From: Clarkia xantiana subsp. parviflora
Taxonomy: Eukaryota > Streptophyta > Magnoliopsida > Myrtales > Onagraceae
Assembly: GCA_036873135.1 (NCBI GenBank)
Contig: JAPTYO010000002.1
Span: forward strand, 36,633,452-36,697,451
DNA length: 64,000 bases
Direction of reading: 5' to 3'
The notes below the pieces were generated by a model. The model saw only the letters and a program-made list of their open reading frames with translations, ran no database searches and was not told where the DNA came from. Positions 45,511 to 58,798 of the stretch are shown here, piece after piece. A program made the translations under genes and the position numbers. The first letter of the stretch is position 1, and each line of letters begins with the position of its first letter.

Positions 45511-45789
45511 TGATTCATTGATGATTGAAAGGAGAGAATCACTGTGCTGATTGAAAGGAGAGATTACGAGTGCACACTGAATATATTATCTTCAATATAA
45601 AACCTAAACTTGATCCAGTAGAGAAGAATTGAATTAGCTGTGAACAGAAAAACTGTTCTCCATCAGCAGCTGCAATTTCAATCAATAATCTGAGATTAAT
45701 CAATCAGACCAGATTTGACAGAAATCAACAATCTCATTTCATTGAAAGACATTTCTACAATACAACATATCAGAACCCTAATTTAACAA

Positions 45790-46330
<541 letters not shown>

Positions 46331-46657
46331 AGTACATCTAAGCCGTCCGTTAAAACCCTTTTCTCTTTCTGATCTGATTTAGAAGAGAACAGATTATCAA
46401 CTATTCGCCATTTTTAAAAGTTCCCCTAACACTTTTTTTCTTTCTATTCTACCCTTAAACTGCGCCATGAAATTTGTTTTCATCATTGAAAATTGAACTT
46501 TAAGTTTATTAATTTGCCAATTCGACCCTCAACTTTGTTCCTTGAAATCTTTGTTTGACACGAACCAAAATATATTATGTAGTCTCATCTTAAAAATATA
46601 ATTTTATTTAATTAATTCAGCTAAATAACTCGTTATAAAGTTACATAATATAACTTT

Positions 46658-47390
46658 GGGTAAAGAACCTATTTAGTGTCTCAAGTTTATCTCATGTTTC
46701 ATTTTGGTGTCTGACGCGTACTTATACTGTCCCAAGTTTGAATAGTGTTGCTATTTGTGTCTCCGTCAAATTTTGACGTTAAATTTAACAGAATTCGGTC
46801 ATATGACCAGCATATGACCAAATAAAATTGAAAATGCCCAAATTACCCCTAAACCCTAAATCAGGTCACCTGCTCCACCGCCGGAACCCTAAATCGGCCG
46901 GAACCCTAAGTCGGCCGGAATCCTAAATTGGCCGGAATCGGGCCGGAATAGGCCGGAATCGGTCGGAATAGGTCATAATCGGCCGGAATAGGCCATAATC
47001 GGTCGACCCTAAACCCTAAATCAGGTCAGCTGCTCGACCGCCGAAACCCTAAATCGGCCGCAATCGGGCTGGAATCGGGCCGTAATCGGGCCGGAATAGA
47101 CTGGAATCATCTTGTTTGGAGGTGGGTGGCCGGAATTGGAGGTGGGTGGGTCGGAATCGGAGGTGGGTGGCCGGAATCAGAGGTGGGTGGTCGTAATCGG
47201 AGGTGGGTGGCCGAAATCGGAAGTGGCAGTATGGTCTTTTCATCTAAGTCTGTTAAACTTAACACCTAAATTTAACAGAAAGCCAAATTGCAACAATTGT
47301 CAAACTTGGGACAGTTCATATCAACACTTTAATCCTGAAACACCAAACTGAAACATGAGGTAAACCTGAGATACTAATAGGTTCTTCTAC
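46658..47390. mobile_element. Foldback MITE, family B, copy 2
   Basis: The left end GGGTAAAGAACCTATTTAG and inverse right end GTAGAAGAACCTATTAG pair. TTAGTGTCTCAAG and GTTTCATTTTGGTGTC phrases recur inverted. Between the arms, variants of GGCCGGAAT and GGAGGTGGGTGG are tandemly repeated (about 46880-47225). It is the same family as 29166-29839 in reverse. It abuts the broken end of the outer Copia element. Confidence 0.75.
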
Positions 47391-47422
47391 GTTATGGTAT
47401 AAATTGTATATGATCATATCCC

Positions 47423-47668
47423 CTACAGAAGCGAGAATGTTCCAAAATCAATCACTATTTCCTCGTGGAATCTGCGGTACCATTGTCGTAACGACTGTTT
47501 AAGATCGTAGATGGACCTTTGGAGTTTACAAACTTTACGTTCGTTACCAGGAGTAATGAAACCCTCCGGTTGCTCCATGTGGATCTCTTCCTCCGGGTTT
47601 CCGAGGAGGGATTTGGTCTTAATACCTACTCGGTGCAGTTCGAAATCGAGACCTGCGACCAGGACCAT
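47423..47668 (-). pseudogene. Copia reverse transcriptase fragment (outer element)
   Basis: It contains EIHMEQPEGFITPGNERKVC and SIYDLKQSLRQWYRRF, the diagnostic Copia reverse transcriptase blocks (usually EIYMEQPEGF and SLYGLKQ.PRQW). Upstream linker pieces with SGSDPTNLFPDPSDQGSHLG occur at about 48180-48300 on the same strand, split by the hAT MITE. The YVDD catalytic segment and RNase H are absent, as the element is cut at 47394. Confidence 0.8.
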
Positions 47669-48303
47669 AAATGGCCCTCCACCGTGTTTTTACGCACATG
47701 TGGTGAGTATGTTTTGTCAAAGTCCATTTTGTGAAGTTAGGTATAGCCTTTCGCAACAAGTCGAGCTATGTATTGCTCGACCTTTTCCATCAGTGGTGAG
47801 CCTTCTTTCAGGACTCACCCTATCATTATGCCCTTGTGGTTAGCAAGTAAATCAACTATAGACTTTTATGGCTTTCATTTAGGCGATTTCTCTCATTTAT
47901 TATTTTCCTCCATTTCTCCACTTGAGGTCTTTCCAATGCATGTTGACAGTCGATAGAGTGAGATTATCACTCTTCCAGATGGGATATTTCTTTAGAGAAG
48001 TTCGACACCTTTGACTTTCGTCTAGGCTTGATTATCCCGTCTTCGAGTCTTAACGTCTCTCCCACTCGGAATAATGCCTCTTATAAGAGCATTTCTTCCA
48101 ATTGGGATCAATTCTCCCACTTGAGATGATGCTTCTTATCAGAGCATCACTTCTATTGGGTACAAGAGGAGTGCTTTAACCATAACCGACAACTTTCCTT
48201 ATACAACTTCTCGGTCTCAGAATTTTACTTCCAAGATGACTTCCTTGATCACTAGGATCTGGAAACAAGTTTGTCGGATCACTCCCACTGGGGACATGGG
48301 TAG

Positions 48304-48922
48304 TAGGGATGGCAACGGGGCGGGTCGGGGCGGGTTTTTGCAGCCCCGGACCCGCCCCGCGGGTCGGCCTGGCTGACCCGGCCCCGGCCAACTGGCCTTT
48401 CGGGTCGGGTCGGGTCAACATTCCCGCGGGTCGACCCGCGGGGCCCCGACCCGCCCCGCCATGTGAACAATTTTTTTTTTTTTCACTTTTCAATATTAAA
48501 TACATTTTTTTTTTCAAAATATTACATTATATATAAATTCAAAACATAAATCTAACACCAATCAAATATAAACAATAAACACATCAAATTCATTAGAAAT
48601 TCAAATACAAACACCAAATTAACAAATCCTAATAATCTAAATATACATCTATTTGTAATTTGGTCCATGTCATTTATATATGTACTATATTAACCATATT
48701 GTTTAGTAAATGTTAGATAATATTAACATAAAAAAAAAAAAAAAAATTATACATATATGCATTTCAGGGCGGGTCTACGGGGCCCCGGGTATCTAGACCC
48801 GGACCCGCCCCGACCCGAGCCCGACCCGACCCGGACCCGACCCGTGACCCGCGGGTCGGCGGGTCAAAACCGGGTCGGGGCCCCGCGGGTCAGCGGGGCC
48901 CCGAGACCCGTTGCCATCCCTA
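48304..48922. mobile_element. hAT-type MITE with 8-bp target duplication
   Basis: The ends are TAGGGATGGCAACGGG and CCCGTTGCCATCCCTA. A perfect 8-bp target duplication ATGGGTAG (48296-48303 and 48923-48930) flanks it. The subterminal GACCCGC/GCGGGTC repeats are very GC-rich around an AT-rich core. It is inserted in the linker region of the outer Copia. Confidence 0.93.
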
Positions 48923-50389
48923 ATGGGTAGTATAGGTAGTTGTGGCATCCCTGGTTTACCTTTACAATAATCAGGTTCAACTTGATTCGTCTCAACAGCA
49001 ACAGTGATTTCATGTGGAATGAGTTTATTCCTCCCACTGGATTTATAATGAAAATGTTCCCATTATCATTTACCATGTCATTCACTTGAGTTGCTGGTTA
49101 AAATCTCTCCCACTCGAATTAAGTGGGACCTGATGTCAGTAATATCCTCTTCTGTCTGATTAAGACTATTGTACTGAAACCGTCAATGCATCGGAAAATT
49201 CGTCCTCAAGTATGTAATGTCTCATGTTCGACCACGACACCATTTCTAGATGTAAACATGTACTTTCAAAGAGTAGTTCGCATACTCTTGTCCTAGATAC
49301 GTGTTCAATGAGCAAATTAATGCCGCATGGTGATATGATTTAACTTATTATCATTCTTCAGCTTTTATGGGGGCGTGTTTTACCGATTATAATGGAACAT
49401 AGTTTTACATTAATGTGAATCACTTTCTCATCATCCGATAGGGAACGTTTGGCGAAATGACTACAACATCGTGTTTGCAAACTATGTCTTTAGAAGTGTG
49501 TCATTTGATTTGAATGCTTAGTCTGACTTATCGTTCAAGGCGTACGGAAGGAAAATCGTTTAACCGACTTAATCCTTATTCGTTTTCTAACTTATTTCAG
49601 AGATTTTATCCCATCTCCGATCTGAGCATTTCAGGTTTTCACCTTATGCGTCAGTCGATACTTTTACAAGGTAGTAGTTTTCGAAGCCTACTTCCTACTG
49701 ATGTAAACGTTATCAATAAGTTGTTTCTGAAGGAATGCAAACGAAAATTCAGCACATCATCATTTAAACACTTCATTATTAAACTCGTACTTTGAAACGA
49801 TGTGTTCCGTCTTTCGAGGTCCACTTGCGCATAGCGCAATTTTACCGAGGTTCCAACCCTTGTTTAAATCGTTTCATTTCTGAATTTAATTTAATTTAAC
49901 TCAATCGGTTTCGAACATTATTATCATCACAAATTATTTCATTCAATGGAGTAATAATAATAAAGAAAGAGTTTTAATCGGTTAATTCTTAGAGCGACGC
50001 AATCGATGGATTTTAATGGCATGATCTAGTCCATAGATTTAGATGTAGGAGAAAATGCATGGATTTGCTTGATTCTGCCATTTATAATGCATTTTTATTT
50101 TGGTTATTTACTTATTTCGAAACGATCCCGTTTTTAATCGAGTCAATTAATCTTGATAAGCAGAACTCTTTTCGAATCGAAAGGTAACTACTTTATTCAA
50201 TGAAACCGAAACAATGTAATCCAAAATCATAAATTAAACAAATAGAAAAACCAACACTGAGCGATACTGGGGTCTCAGATCTCAAACTCGAAGCAATCAT
50301 GAAGAAGTTTGATGGACTAGTTGTCTTAACCGAAATGTACCTAAAAGGTACTGATATCATGGTGAGTAAAGCACCAGATCATCGTTTAG

Positions 50390-51023
50390 ACTTCTTTTTG
50401 CTGGGGGTTGACAAGCATTTAAGCATACCGATGAATCTTTCATCGAATGCCTCGGGCTCCTTAGGAAAATTTCATTCTTTATCATCTGTTTCGAATAAGT
50501 CTATCGTCGTCTTAATCAATTTGATCAAACGCGTTAGGCCTTTCTCATTAACAAACCATGAAATAGGAAGCATTCTCATTACCTTCCGAGCCCGTGTCCA
50601 TACGTCCAACTCATCAGCGGGATCATGATAGGCTATTATGCCGTTATCACTGCATATAATACTAAAGTATTCCGCCATCAAGGCTCTAGCTTCAGCGGCC
50701 TTACCCTTACCGTAGCGAAGGTATATGGCACACCAAAGATGCAATGCAATGAGGTGTACAAATTATCCTTCTACTTCAGTTGACAGTTGCGATAGAATCA
50801 AATTTCGTGCATTACGATTCTTCCTCAACCTTTTCTTGTCGTTGCTCTCATGTGGTTTTTTGTATTCGTCCAAGCTCAACCTATCAGCTGTCGGATTGAC
50901 CTGATCGTCAAGATCCGCAGCGATCAGAAGATCCATAACATTATCTTTCCATGCATCGTAATCCATGCCGTCCAGATGGCGTGGTTCGTAGAACTGTACC
51001 GGGTCAGCCATGAAAACTAACAC
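50390..51023 (-). pseudogene. Copia gag (outer element), diverged, with stops
   Basis: It starts at 51023 (the ATG of MADPVQFYEPRHLDG is at 51011-51009). Blocks: LDGMDYDAWKDNVMDLLIAADL, DEYKKPHESNDKKRLRKNRN, an in-frame TAA at 50765-50763, LHLWCAIYLRYGKGKAAEAR, VMRMLPISWFVNEKGLTRLI, a TGA at about 50472, then a Lys-rich end. These align in order with the inner element's gag (NYKIWNKRVKMVIAEMRGLD, AMDLWDG, MIRSLPDFWN, VHLELEEDR). The start lies at the same distance from the LTR in both copies, which identifies it as gag despite low similarity. Confidence 0.7.
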
Positions 51024-51774
51024 ATTGATGGTTATGCAAAATTAGGTAGACAATAAAATTTTGAGAAATAATTGCATACATCAGATATCTATTAAGATTG
51101 AATCCGACAAGTAACGATTCTTCAGTCATCTAAACCAACCGACCACCAGTAAACCAATGGAAAATGGCTGTGAAATAGTTCACATTACAGCCGTTTTCAA
51201 TCCAATATATCAGTCTTTTAAAACGGTTTTAATCGCAAATTACCGGAACGGGAATTTTAAAACAAGCATACCCGATCTTGGCTTTCCCAAGGCCGTTTGT
51301 ATTTTGGAAAATATTCCGATGAATTCACTCATGCATATATAATTCTACTAACCATGTAAATTATCATACGCAAGTAACATTCATCAAACAAACCACACTC
51401 ATGCTTACGCGTCATGCATCTAATGTTCTGAGGAACTCATGCTTGCATACATAATTCTACTTCCAAGTAAATTATCAAATGCGGGTACATCCTCAACATT
51501 CTATATTACGTGTCAAACATGAATCATTCACATCCATCATACATATTTGGCGACTGGTCTTCGATTTTAAAATAATTTTAAACATAAGGGGCTGATTTGC
51601 AATTCATGCTTCTATTCAATCACACAACACTCTAGACATGAATCTTAGGCATTACCAACCATCACAGCATGTCTATCTTAGTGCGCATTCCATATATTTA
51701 ACCAGGGCTCTGCCCACAACATGCAATATCCAGCTAGCTTGACTCAGTCAAGACAACAGTTATAATCATGCATA

Positions 51775-52384
51775 TGTTGGCATAAGGTGTACGGGCGCCG
51801 TAAATGGTAGCCCGTTAATATATGTATATGTTACCTGAGACAATTGGGTAAATGTCACATTAGGGTAATTGGGCCTGACCCAAATCCCTAATGACATGAG
51901 AGGCCCAAAATTGGGCCTCCCTTATGCATAGGAAGTGGCCGGCCGAAACTTATCCCACATTGGGTGGAGTGGACTTTTGTCCACTCCACTCCTCCTATAT
52001 ATAGAGGTGTATTGGGATTTTTCTAGGCATTCTCACAACTCTCCTTAAGAGTAAATTGGAGTGAATTCCCTCACTCCAAAGTCAAGTTTCGGCCGAACCA
52101 ATAGTGACACCAAGGGTGTGCCAAATTACTTTCTAAGCAATCAATCCGAGGATCTGTCCCCGCCGAAGAACTGATCAGAGGATTTGTCGTGGAGACATAC
52201 TTCGTGGGACTTCTTTCTAAGAACTTGCACGAGGTTCCGATTGGTGGATCGTGAACTCCCTCCACAACATCTTGGGCAAAGGATTCATCTAAAAGGTATG
52301 TGCGAATTCTTCCGCTGCGTAATTTAGATTACTAGTACGTACACGTTTTAGTGTTTCCTAGTATTACGTTCCCGTAATCCAACA
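51775..52384 (+). repeat. 5' LTR of inner Copia, with primer binding site
   Basis: TGTTGGCATAAGG to CGTAATCCAACA, with a TATA-type CTATATATAG near 51993. TGGTATCAGAGCC follows from 52386, complementary to initiator tRNA-Met, the usual Copia primer. Short ORFs inside the LTR are not genes. Confidence 0.93.
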
Positions 52385-52958
52385 GTGGTATCAGAGCCAA
52401 GTTTAGGAGTTCATGATTTTGATAAACTAGTGTTCTTGAGTTTTTGATGAACACCGGAATTTTAAAACACAAATTCGATTTTTTAATCTTTAAAAACTTT
52501 AAATTTTCAGATTTTATGTGTTTTTAAAGGTGTACCAAAAATTTCATGTTTATATTTAAGTTTGATGTTCATGACCTTCAAGAACAAGAAGAGTTTTATC
52601 AAGAACAATATTTGGATTCTTGATCATAGTAGTGTTTGATCTTTTTGGTGTTACGGCCGAAAACCCTAGGTGAATTATTAGGTAAATTTTTTAATTTCTT
52701 AGGGTGCAAGTAAGAAAATTCGACCGGCCTAGTATTAGAGATATTGTTTACCATATTTTAATTTTTATTAAAGGAAACAATATATCTATAAATTGGAAAG
52801 ATAAGGAAAAGATTCACATTATATAGTCAAATATATAAACTATCAATATATTTAGCTAAAAGATAGGGATAAAGATATATTGATAGGATTTAGTTACTTA
52901 AACAGATTGAGAAAATATATTGTCTATATATTTTTATCCCTAAACATATATTTGACAA

Positions 52959-52962
<4 letters not shown>

Positions 52963-53025
<63 letters not shown>

Positions 53026-53124
53026 TGGCCGAATATTATATATATATATTTATATTGTTGATTGATTTACATCTTATAGATAGAATCTTGACAATATTTA
53101 TATACATTAATAGTATGTGTGCAG

Positions 53125-53196
<72 letters not shown>
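52963..53196. repeat. Two long (TA)n microsatellites in the Copia leader
   Basis: Runs of about 58 bp (52964-53021) and 70 bp (53127-53196). The related leader of the outer element has a (TA)n run as well. These are prone to slippage and assembly error. Confidence 0.9.
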
Positions 53197-53198
<2 letters not shown>

Positions 53199-54550
53199 CA
53201 ATGTTTGAATTTTTTTTACATAATTAATATTTCTTGTGGGCTAAGTTAAGTTTTTGGTGGATTTTAAAACTCTATTTAGCCCAAGGGAAGTATTTTGGCC
53301 GAACCCACTAGGGTTTATGGGCCAATCCAATTTGCATTAACGGAGCGGGTTAAACCAATTCAAATTTTCTTAACCGGACCGACCTAGATGGGTAGGGTTG
53401 GACCTAAGTGAATCTAAACCGAACATGTTTTGAGTGATGAACCGAAAACCTATTTTATTGAACCGATTCGGACCAAACCAGATTTTCATTAAACCGAACC
53501 GAACTCGAACCGGATTTATTGGACCGAACCGAACCAGATTTTAAATTGACTGTTCCGAGATTTTAAGTTAATTTAATTTAATAAAATAGGATGTCAAATT
53601 TTTAAATCCAAATATTTTTTAACTTTAAAATTACCCTAAATATATGCTCAAAAGGTTTAACATTTTACATTTTGTTGAAACCTTAATGCCCGTTACGATT
53701 ATGGGATAGATCTCGGAAATGCATGTTTTAGGGACTGGATTAAATTAGAGGGCTGAATTGTAATTGTTTACTTTCTGCTATATATTTTGATATAATTAGA
53801 ACTATCGTCTTGACTATGTCAAACTAGCTTGATATTATATTGTGAGCTGAGCTCTGGGATTTAAATATATGGTTTGCGCAATAGGATAGACATGCTGTGA
53901 TGGTTGAAAATTGCCTAGAATCCATGTCTAGATCTCCGCATGATTGATTGTAAGCATGAATTGCAAATCAACCCCTAATATTTTAAAAGTGCTTAAAACG
54001 AAAAAATCCAGTCGCCAATTATGCATGTTTATGGAAGTTTCATGTATGACACGTATGCTAGGATGTTGAGGATGTAATAGCATGTGATAGTTTACTTGAT
54101 AGTTGAATTATATATGCTAGCATGAGTTCCTCGAAACATTAGACGCATGACGCGTATGCATGATGTTTGGTTTGGCCGATTTTTATGGCATGATGTGATA
54201 ATTTGCTAAGGGTAGTAGAATTATATATTCATGCGTAAATTGTCGGATATTTTCAAAATACAAAAGGGCCTTGGGAAAGCCAAGATCGGGTATACATATT
54301 TTTCAAAATATTCATGTTCCGGTAATTTGCAATATAATAACCGTTTTCAAAAGACTGATCTATTGGATTGGAGACAACGATAGTGTACGGACCCCCTTCC
54401 CTTGGTTTACTGGGGGTTGGTTTGGTCTAGATGACTGAAGGATCACTATTTGTTGTATTCCATCTTAATAGATAATCTGATGTTTGCAATTCATTTTCAA
54501 AATGTTATTGTCTTCACGATTTTGCATGATTATCAGCGTATTAGTATCAA

Positions 54551-55500
54551 TGGCTGCGACAAGCAATGTTATCTCCCAAATGAAGGGATAAGATTGAATG
54601 AGAATAATTATAAGATCTAGAATAAACGAGTGAAAATGGTGATTGCTGAAATGAGGGGTTTAGACCATTTGACTACGAAACATGCGAGGCCGGAGGGAGA
54701 ACTCACGGCTGATCAGAAGGAATTCCATGATGAAGGGATGAAAAGGATCAAGATGTTCGTTCCACCTTGTTGTCGATGCTGGAGGACAATATCCTCTATA
54801 GGTTTGATCATTTGGAGTCTGCCATGGACCTTTGGGATGGTCAAAAGCGGGGTTTGGTGTATACACCACAGCCAAAAAGCGATCGTTAAACATCGCCTTT
54901 AGACTCCTACAAGATGAACCCCAAGAATTCGATGAGGGAGCACGTTATGCACATGTGTAACTTGCTTGCCGAACTCAAGGAGGTGGGAGAAATCCTGTCT
55001 GAGGAACATAAGATCAACCATATGATCCGCTCTTTGCCTGACTTTTGGAATATCATGTAAATGAACCTTACCCATGCCACTCATCTCGATAGCCTCGAGA
55101 AAGTGCAAGTTCATCTTGAGCTGGAGGAGGATCGACTCAAGGCTGAAAAGCCCAGAGCTGAAATGCATATTGCATCCTCCACACCAGCTAAGCAAAAGGG
55201 TAAGCGCAAGAGGAAAGGCAAAGGCCCTCTGAATAAGGTTGAGAAGTCCATGGCCCCCAAACCCCAAAATAAGTTCAAACGCAAGCAATCCGGTGGCAAG
55301 AAAAGGCATGCAAAACAAACACGTAAAGAGGAAACTCGAACTTTTTCAGGTGTGGCGTGAAAGGACACCTGGCTGCTGCCTGTACCAATCCTCCCAAGAA
55401 CCGAGAAGCGGAATCAGCGTAGGCCTGAAGGAGGATGCCCCGAAAAATAGAAGATTGAATGAAAAACATTATCTTTTAACTTGCTAGAACTTTTGAAATT
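54551..55500 (+). pseudogene. Copia gag (inner element), multiply frameshifted
   Basis: It begins MAATSNVISQMKG. Recognisable blocks in shifting frames are NYKIWNKRVKMVIAEMRGLD, LTADQKEFHDEGMKRIKMFV, LESAMDLWDG, LLAELKEVGEILSEEHKINH and VQVHLELEEDRLK. A Lys-rich segment and a zinc knuckle (F-FRC-GVKGH-LAAAC) follow, in which the first Cys of the usual CX2CX4HX4C is Phe. At least three frame changes and several stops are present, so no gag is made. Confidence 0.85.
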
Positions 55501-57239
55501 TCAGTTTGAGATACTCTTAAATAAAGTTCCAAAATAGGAACTTTGTTTCCGTCCTTTAAAAAGCATGAAATAATTGCTGGGACCGAGTATTGCGAATTCA
55601 CCTATCTTCGCGTTATTTTGATCTTACTATTATCACCATTCGATACATTGCTACTTCATCCTTATTTGTTAAGTACTCCATTAAAATGATAGATATTCCG
55701 AAATAATGTGCATGTGAAACCAATTTGATCTTTAAATTTGGAAACAAAATGACTTAAACCATGGATAGAACCTGGTATTAGGCGCGTAAAGCGCATGTCA
55801 CCTCGAGATACGGGACACGTCGTTTTAAAGTACAAATTTAATAATGAAATGTTTTAATGAATGAATGTTGGATTTTCGTTTGTGACCATTTCTGGAATAA
55901 CTCATTGATTACTTATACGAAAGTGAGAGGTATGCTTCAAGAGCTACCACAAGCTAGTATAGTATCAACTATGGCATTAAAGTGAGTGCTTAAATGCATA
56001 GCCCATGAGGTGGATAAGTCTCTGGATGAGTTAACAAACGAAAGGAAGTAGTCAGTATAACGACTCTCCCACTATAAGCCTTGAACGAAAAGTTTGGCTA
56101 AGCAATCATATCATTAAAATACTTCGAGAAACATAGTTTAAAATTACATTATGTTAGAATTCAACATTAATTATTCCTACGGGATGAAATTAAGTTGACT
56201 CATATTAATGTAACACTATGTTCCAATAAAACCAGTTAAAAGCTAAGGAATGATACGGGTGAAACCTTATCATTAAGCAGCATTAATTTGCGGATTAAAC
56301 AAGTATTTAATAAGAGTACGGTCTACTCTTAGAAGGATGCAAGTTTAAAATTAGCTTGGATTAATGATGCCGTGGTCGAACATGACACATTATAGAAATT
56401 TGAGGATGGATTTCCAATGCTTTGCGGAACGAAACAGACAAAAGTACTGATCGTATTATAAATGGACAACAGAGATTCTCAGGTCCCACTTACTTCGAGT
56501 GGGAGAATGATATAGCATTACTGAATGACATGGTAAATGATGATGGAAACGTCCTCATAATAAATCCAGTGGGAGGGCTCACTCCCCCTTACATGATCAT
56601 CACTAAATGTTAATGTGAATCAAGTCGGACCTGATAATCATAATGATGAACTAACACAACTACCCATTATTCCTAGTGGGAGGGAAACGACCAACTTGGT
56701 TCCAGATCCTAGTGATCAAGGAATACATCTCGGAGGTAAAATCCCGAGACCGAGAGGTCATCCTAAGAAAGTTGTAGATCAAAGTTCTAGCACCGACATT
56801 GTTCTCAGGGGGAGTAATGCTCCGAGAAGAAGCATTATTCCGAGTGGGAGTAGCGATCAGACTAAAGATTGGATTATCGAGCCTAGACATAATCAAAGGC
56901 AACGAAATTCTTTCAAGAAATATCCCATCAAATGAGACATTCGTCCACGAACCAGTGACGGTTCAGCAAGCAATGGAAGGACTTCAAACAAAGGAATGAA
57001 GGAAAACAATGGAGGATGAAATTGCCTAAATGAAAACAAATTTGGTTTTGGCCTTTAGTTGATTTACCTGCTAACCGCAGAGCTATAAAGTGAAGTTTTA
57101 GAATTCACTACTGATGGAAAAGTCGAGTGGTGCAAAACTCGAACAATTGCGAAAAGATATACCCAAATTCACGGAGTGGACGTTGATGAGACAAACTCAC
57201 CGACTGTGCGTTACACCATAGTCAGGGCCATCCTTACCC
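55501..57239 (+). other. Copia gag-to-pol interval without protease or integrase
   Basis: Normal Copia elements carry protease and integrase here. I see only scattered coding-like pieces (FEWENDIALLNDMVNDDGNV, VPDPSDQGIHLGGKIPRPRG, several GAGTGGGAG phrases) that correspond to the linker between integrase and reverse transcriptase. The outer copy has the same pieces (48180-49085). The interval is shorter than expected for both domains. Confidence 0.55.
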
Positions 57240-58500
57240 TTATTGCAAGCCTCGATCCCGAGCCTGCATCAAATGGATGTTAAAACCGCATTTATCCACG
57301 GAAACCTGGAGGATGAGATCTATATGGAGCACCCAGAGGGTTTCATTACTTCTGGTAAAGAACGTAAAAGTTTGCAAACTCCAAAGATCTATCTATGGTC
57401 TTTAACAATCGTCTCGGCAATAGTATCGCAACCACGAGGAAATCGTTGGAAACGGATTTGTGAACCTCCATGAGGATCCCTGCATATTCACTAAGACCTA
57501 CGGGTCTAAGTATGTCATCATAACCTTATACGTGGATGACATACTCATTGCTGCAAACGATGTGAGTTTCATGAAACAGTCAAAGTCTTGGTTGGCATCA
57601 GTATTCGAGATGAAAGACATGTTAGAGGCTACGTACATCTTAGGCATTAAAACCGCCAGAGATCGTGCCGCCCGGATATTGTGTCTATCTCAAAAATCTT
57701 GTATCAATAAATTGTTAAAGAGATTCATAATGCTGAATGCCAAACCCATGGAGAGGCCAGTTGTACTCGGGTGCGCGCTGTCAAAGCGTGATGGCCTGAA
57801 GAACCTGCAGGAGCGTGCACAGATGAGGAGTGGCGAGTATTTGAGCATGGTAGGAAGCTTAATGTACGCCATGCTCTGTACTCGTCCGGACATCTGTTAC
57901 GCTGTGGGCCTAGTAGCAAGATTCCAATCAGACCCTAGCTATCGACATTTAAAGGCCGTAAAACGAATCATACGTTATCTGAAAGGTACTGCCGACTACG
58001 TACTGTGATATGAGGGCAGTAAGATAGAATTGACCGGTTTCAGTGACGCCGACCATGGTGGCGATCTGGATGATCGTAAGTCCACCACATGAGGGGTATT
58101 CCTCCTTGCTAATGCCGTCATTTCATGAACGAGCAAGAAGCAATCATGTGTCGCGCTGTCTACGATGGAATCGGAATTCGTTGCCCTCTCTAAAAACGCA
58201 CAGGAAGCGTTCTGGCTGAAAATGCTTCTTACTGCACTGCTAGGCACTGACAAAGAGAGTGAGCTTGTGAAGGTATTCTCCGACAGTCAGGCGGCCATAG
58301 CGGCAGTCAAGAATCCAAAATACCATAGTAGGACTAAGCACATTGATGTGAAATATAATTATGCTAAAAATGTAGTGGAAGACAATATAATCACTTTAAA
58401 ATACTTGCACTGACGATATGGTGGCGGATCCACTGACTAAACCTTTACGCAGAGAGATTTTTAAAAAGAAAGTAAAACTGTTTGGATTGCGTAGGTTTTA
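57240..58500 (+). pseudogene. Copia reverse transcriptase and RNase H (inner element), broken
   Basis: Blocks in order: HQMDVKTAFIHGNLEDEIYM and EHPEGF at 57270-57350; a frameshifted KQ..R region; DPCIFTKTYGSKYVIITLYV and DDILIAAND (the YVDD catalytic site, 57526-57546); LSMVGSLMYAMLCTRPDICY; YLKGTADYVL with a TGA at 58006-58008; then RNase H with GFSDADHGGDLDDRKSTT, a TGA, STMESEFVALSKNAQEAFWL, SDSQAAIA and SRTKHIDVKYN. Several stops and shifts separate these. The enzyme would copy element RNA into DNA in virus-like particles; this copy cannot. Confidence 0.9.
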
Positions 58501-58798
58501 ATGAGTGGCTTGTATCAGTGATAAAATTTTGACTATTGAAAGTTATATTTTGATTAAATAAAGAATTTCAAATTTTGAGTACATGATTTATCAACGTCAT
58601 GCTGATTAATAACATCGGACTTTACGCTCTATAAACTAAGTCGTAGGAGGATGTAAAAGTCTTCCGATAAAATTATGTCGAATGTGGGCCTTGCCTCGTC
58701 ACACATGCATGGTCATCTTGTAGGTGAAGGGGACCTCTACCGTAACAAGATCAACTGAGAACCAGGGGTGTTAAGTTATGAGATCTAGGTCAACGGGG

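Noticed and set aside
50472..51023. Idea that this minus-strand ORF pair is an integrated non-retroviral RNA virus nucleoprotein
   Set aside because: Its start lies at the same distance from the Copia LTR as the inner element's gag ATG, with similar upstream sequence, and blocks such as DYDAWK, LHLW and MRMLPISW align in order with that gag. It is a diverged Copia gag.
52071..52265. 64-codon minus ORF, with a near copy at 60752-60946
   Set aside because: It lies in the LTRs of the inner Copia; similarity simply reflects the LTR pair.
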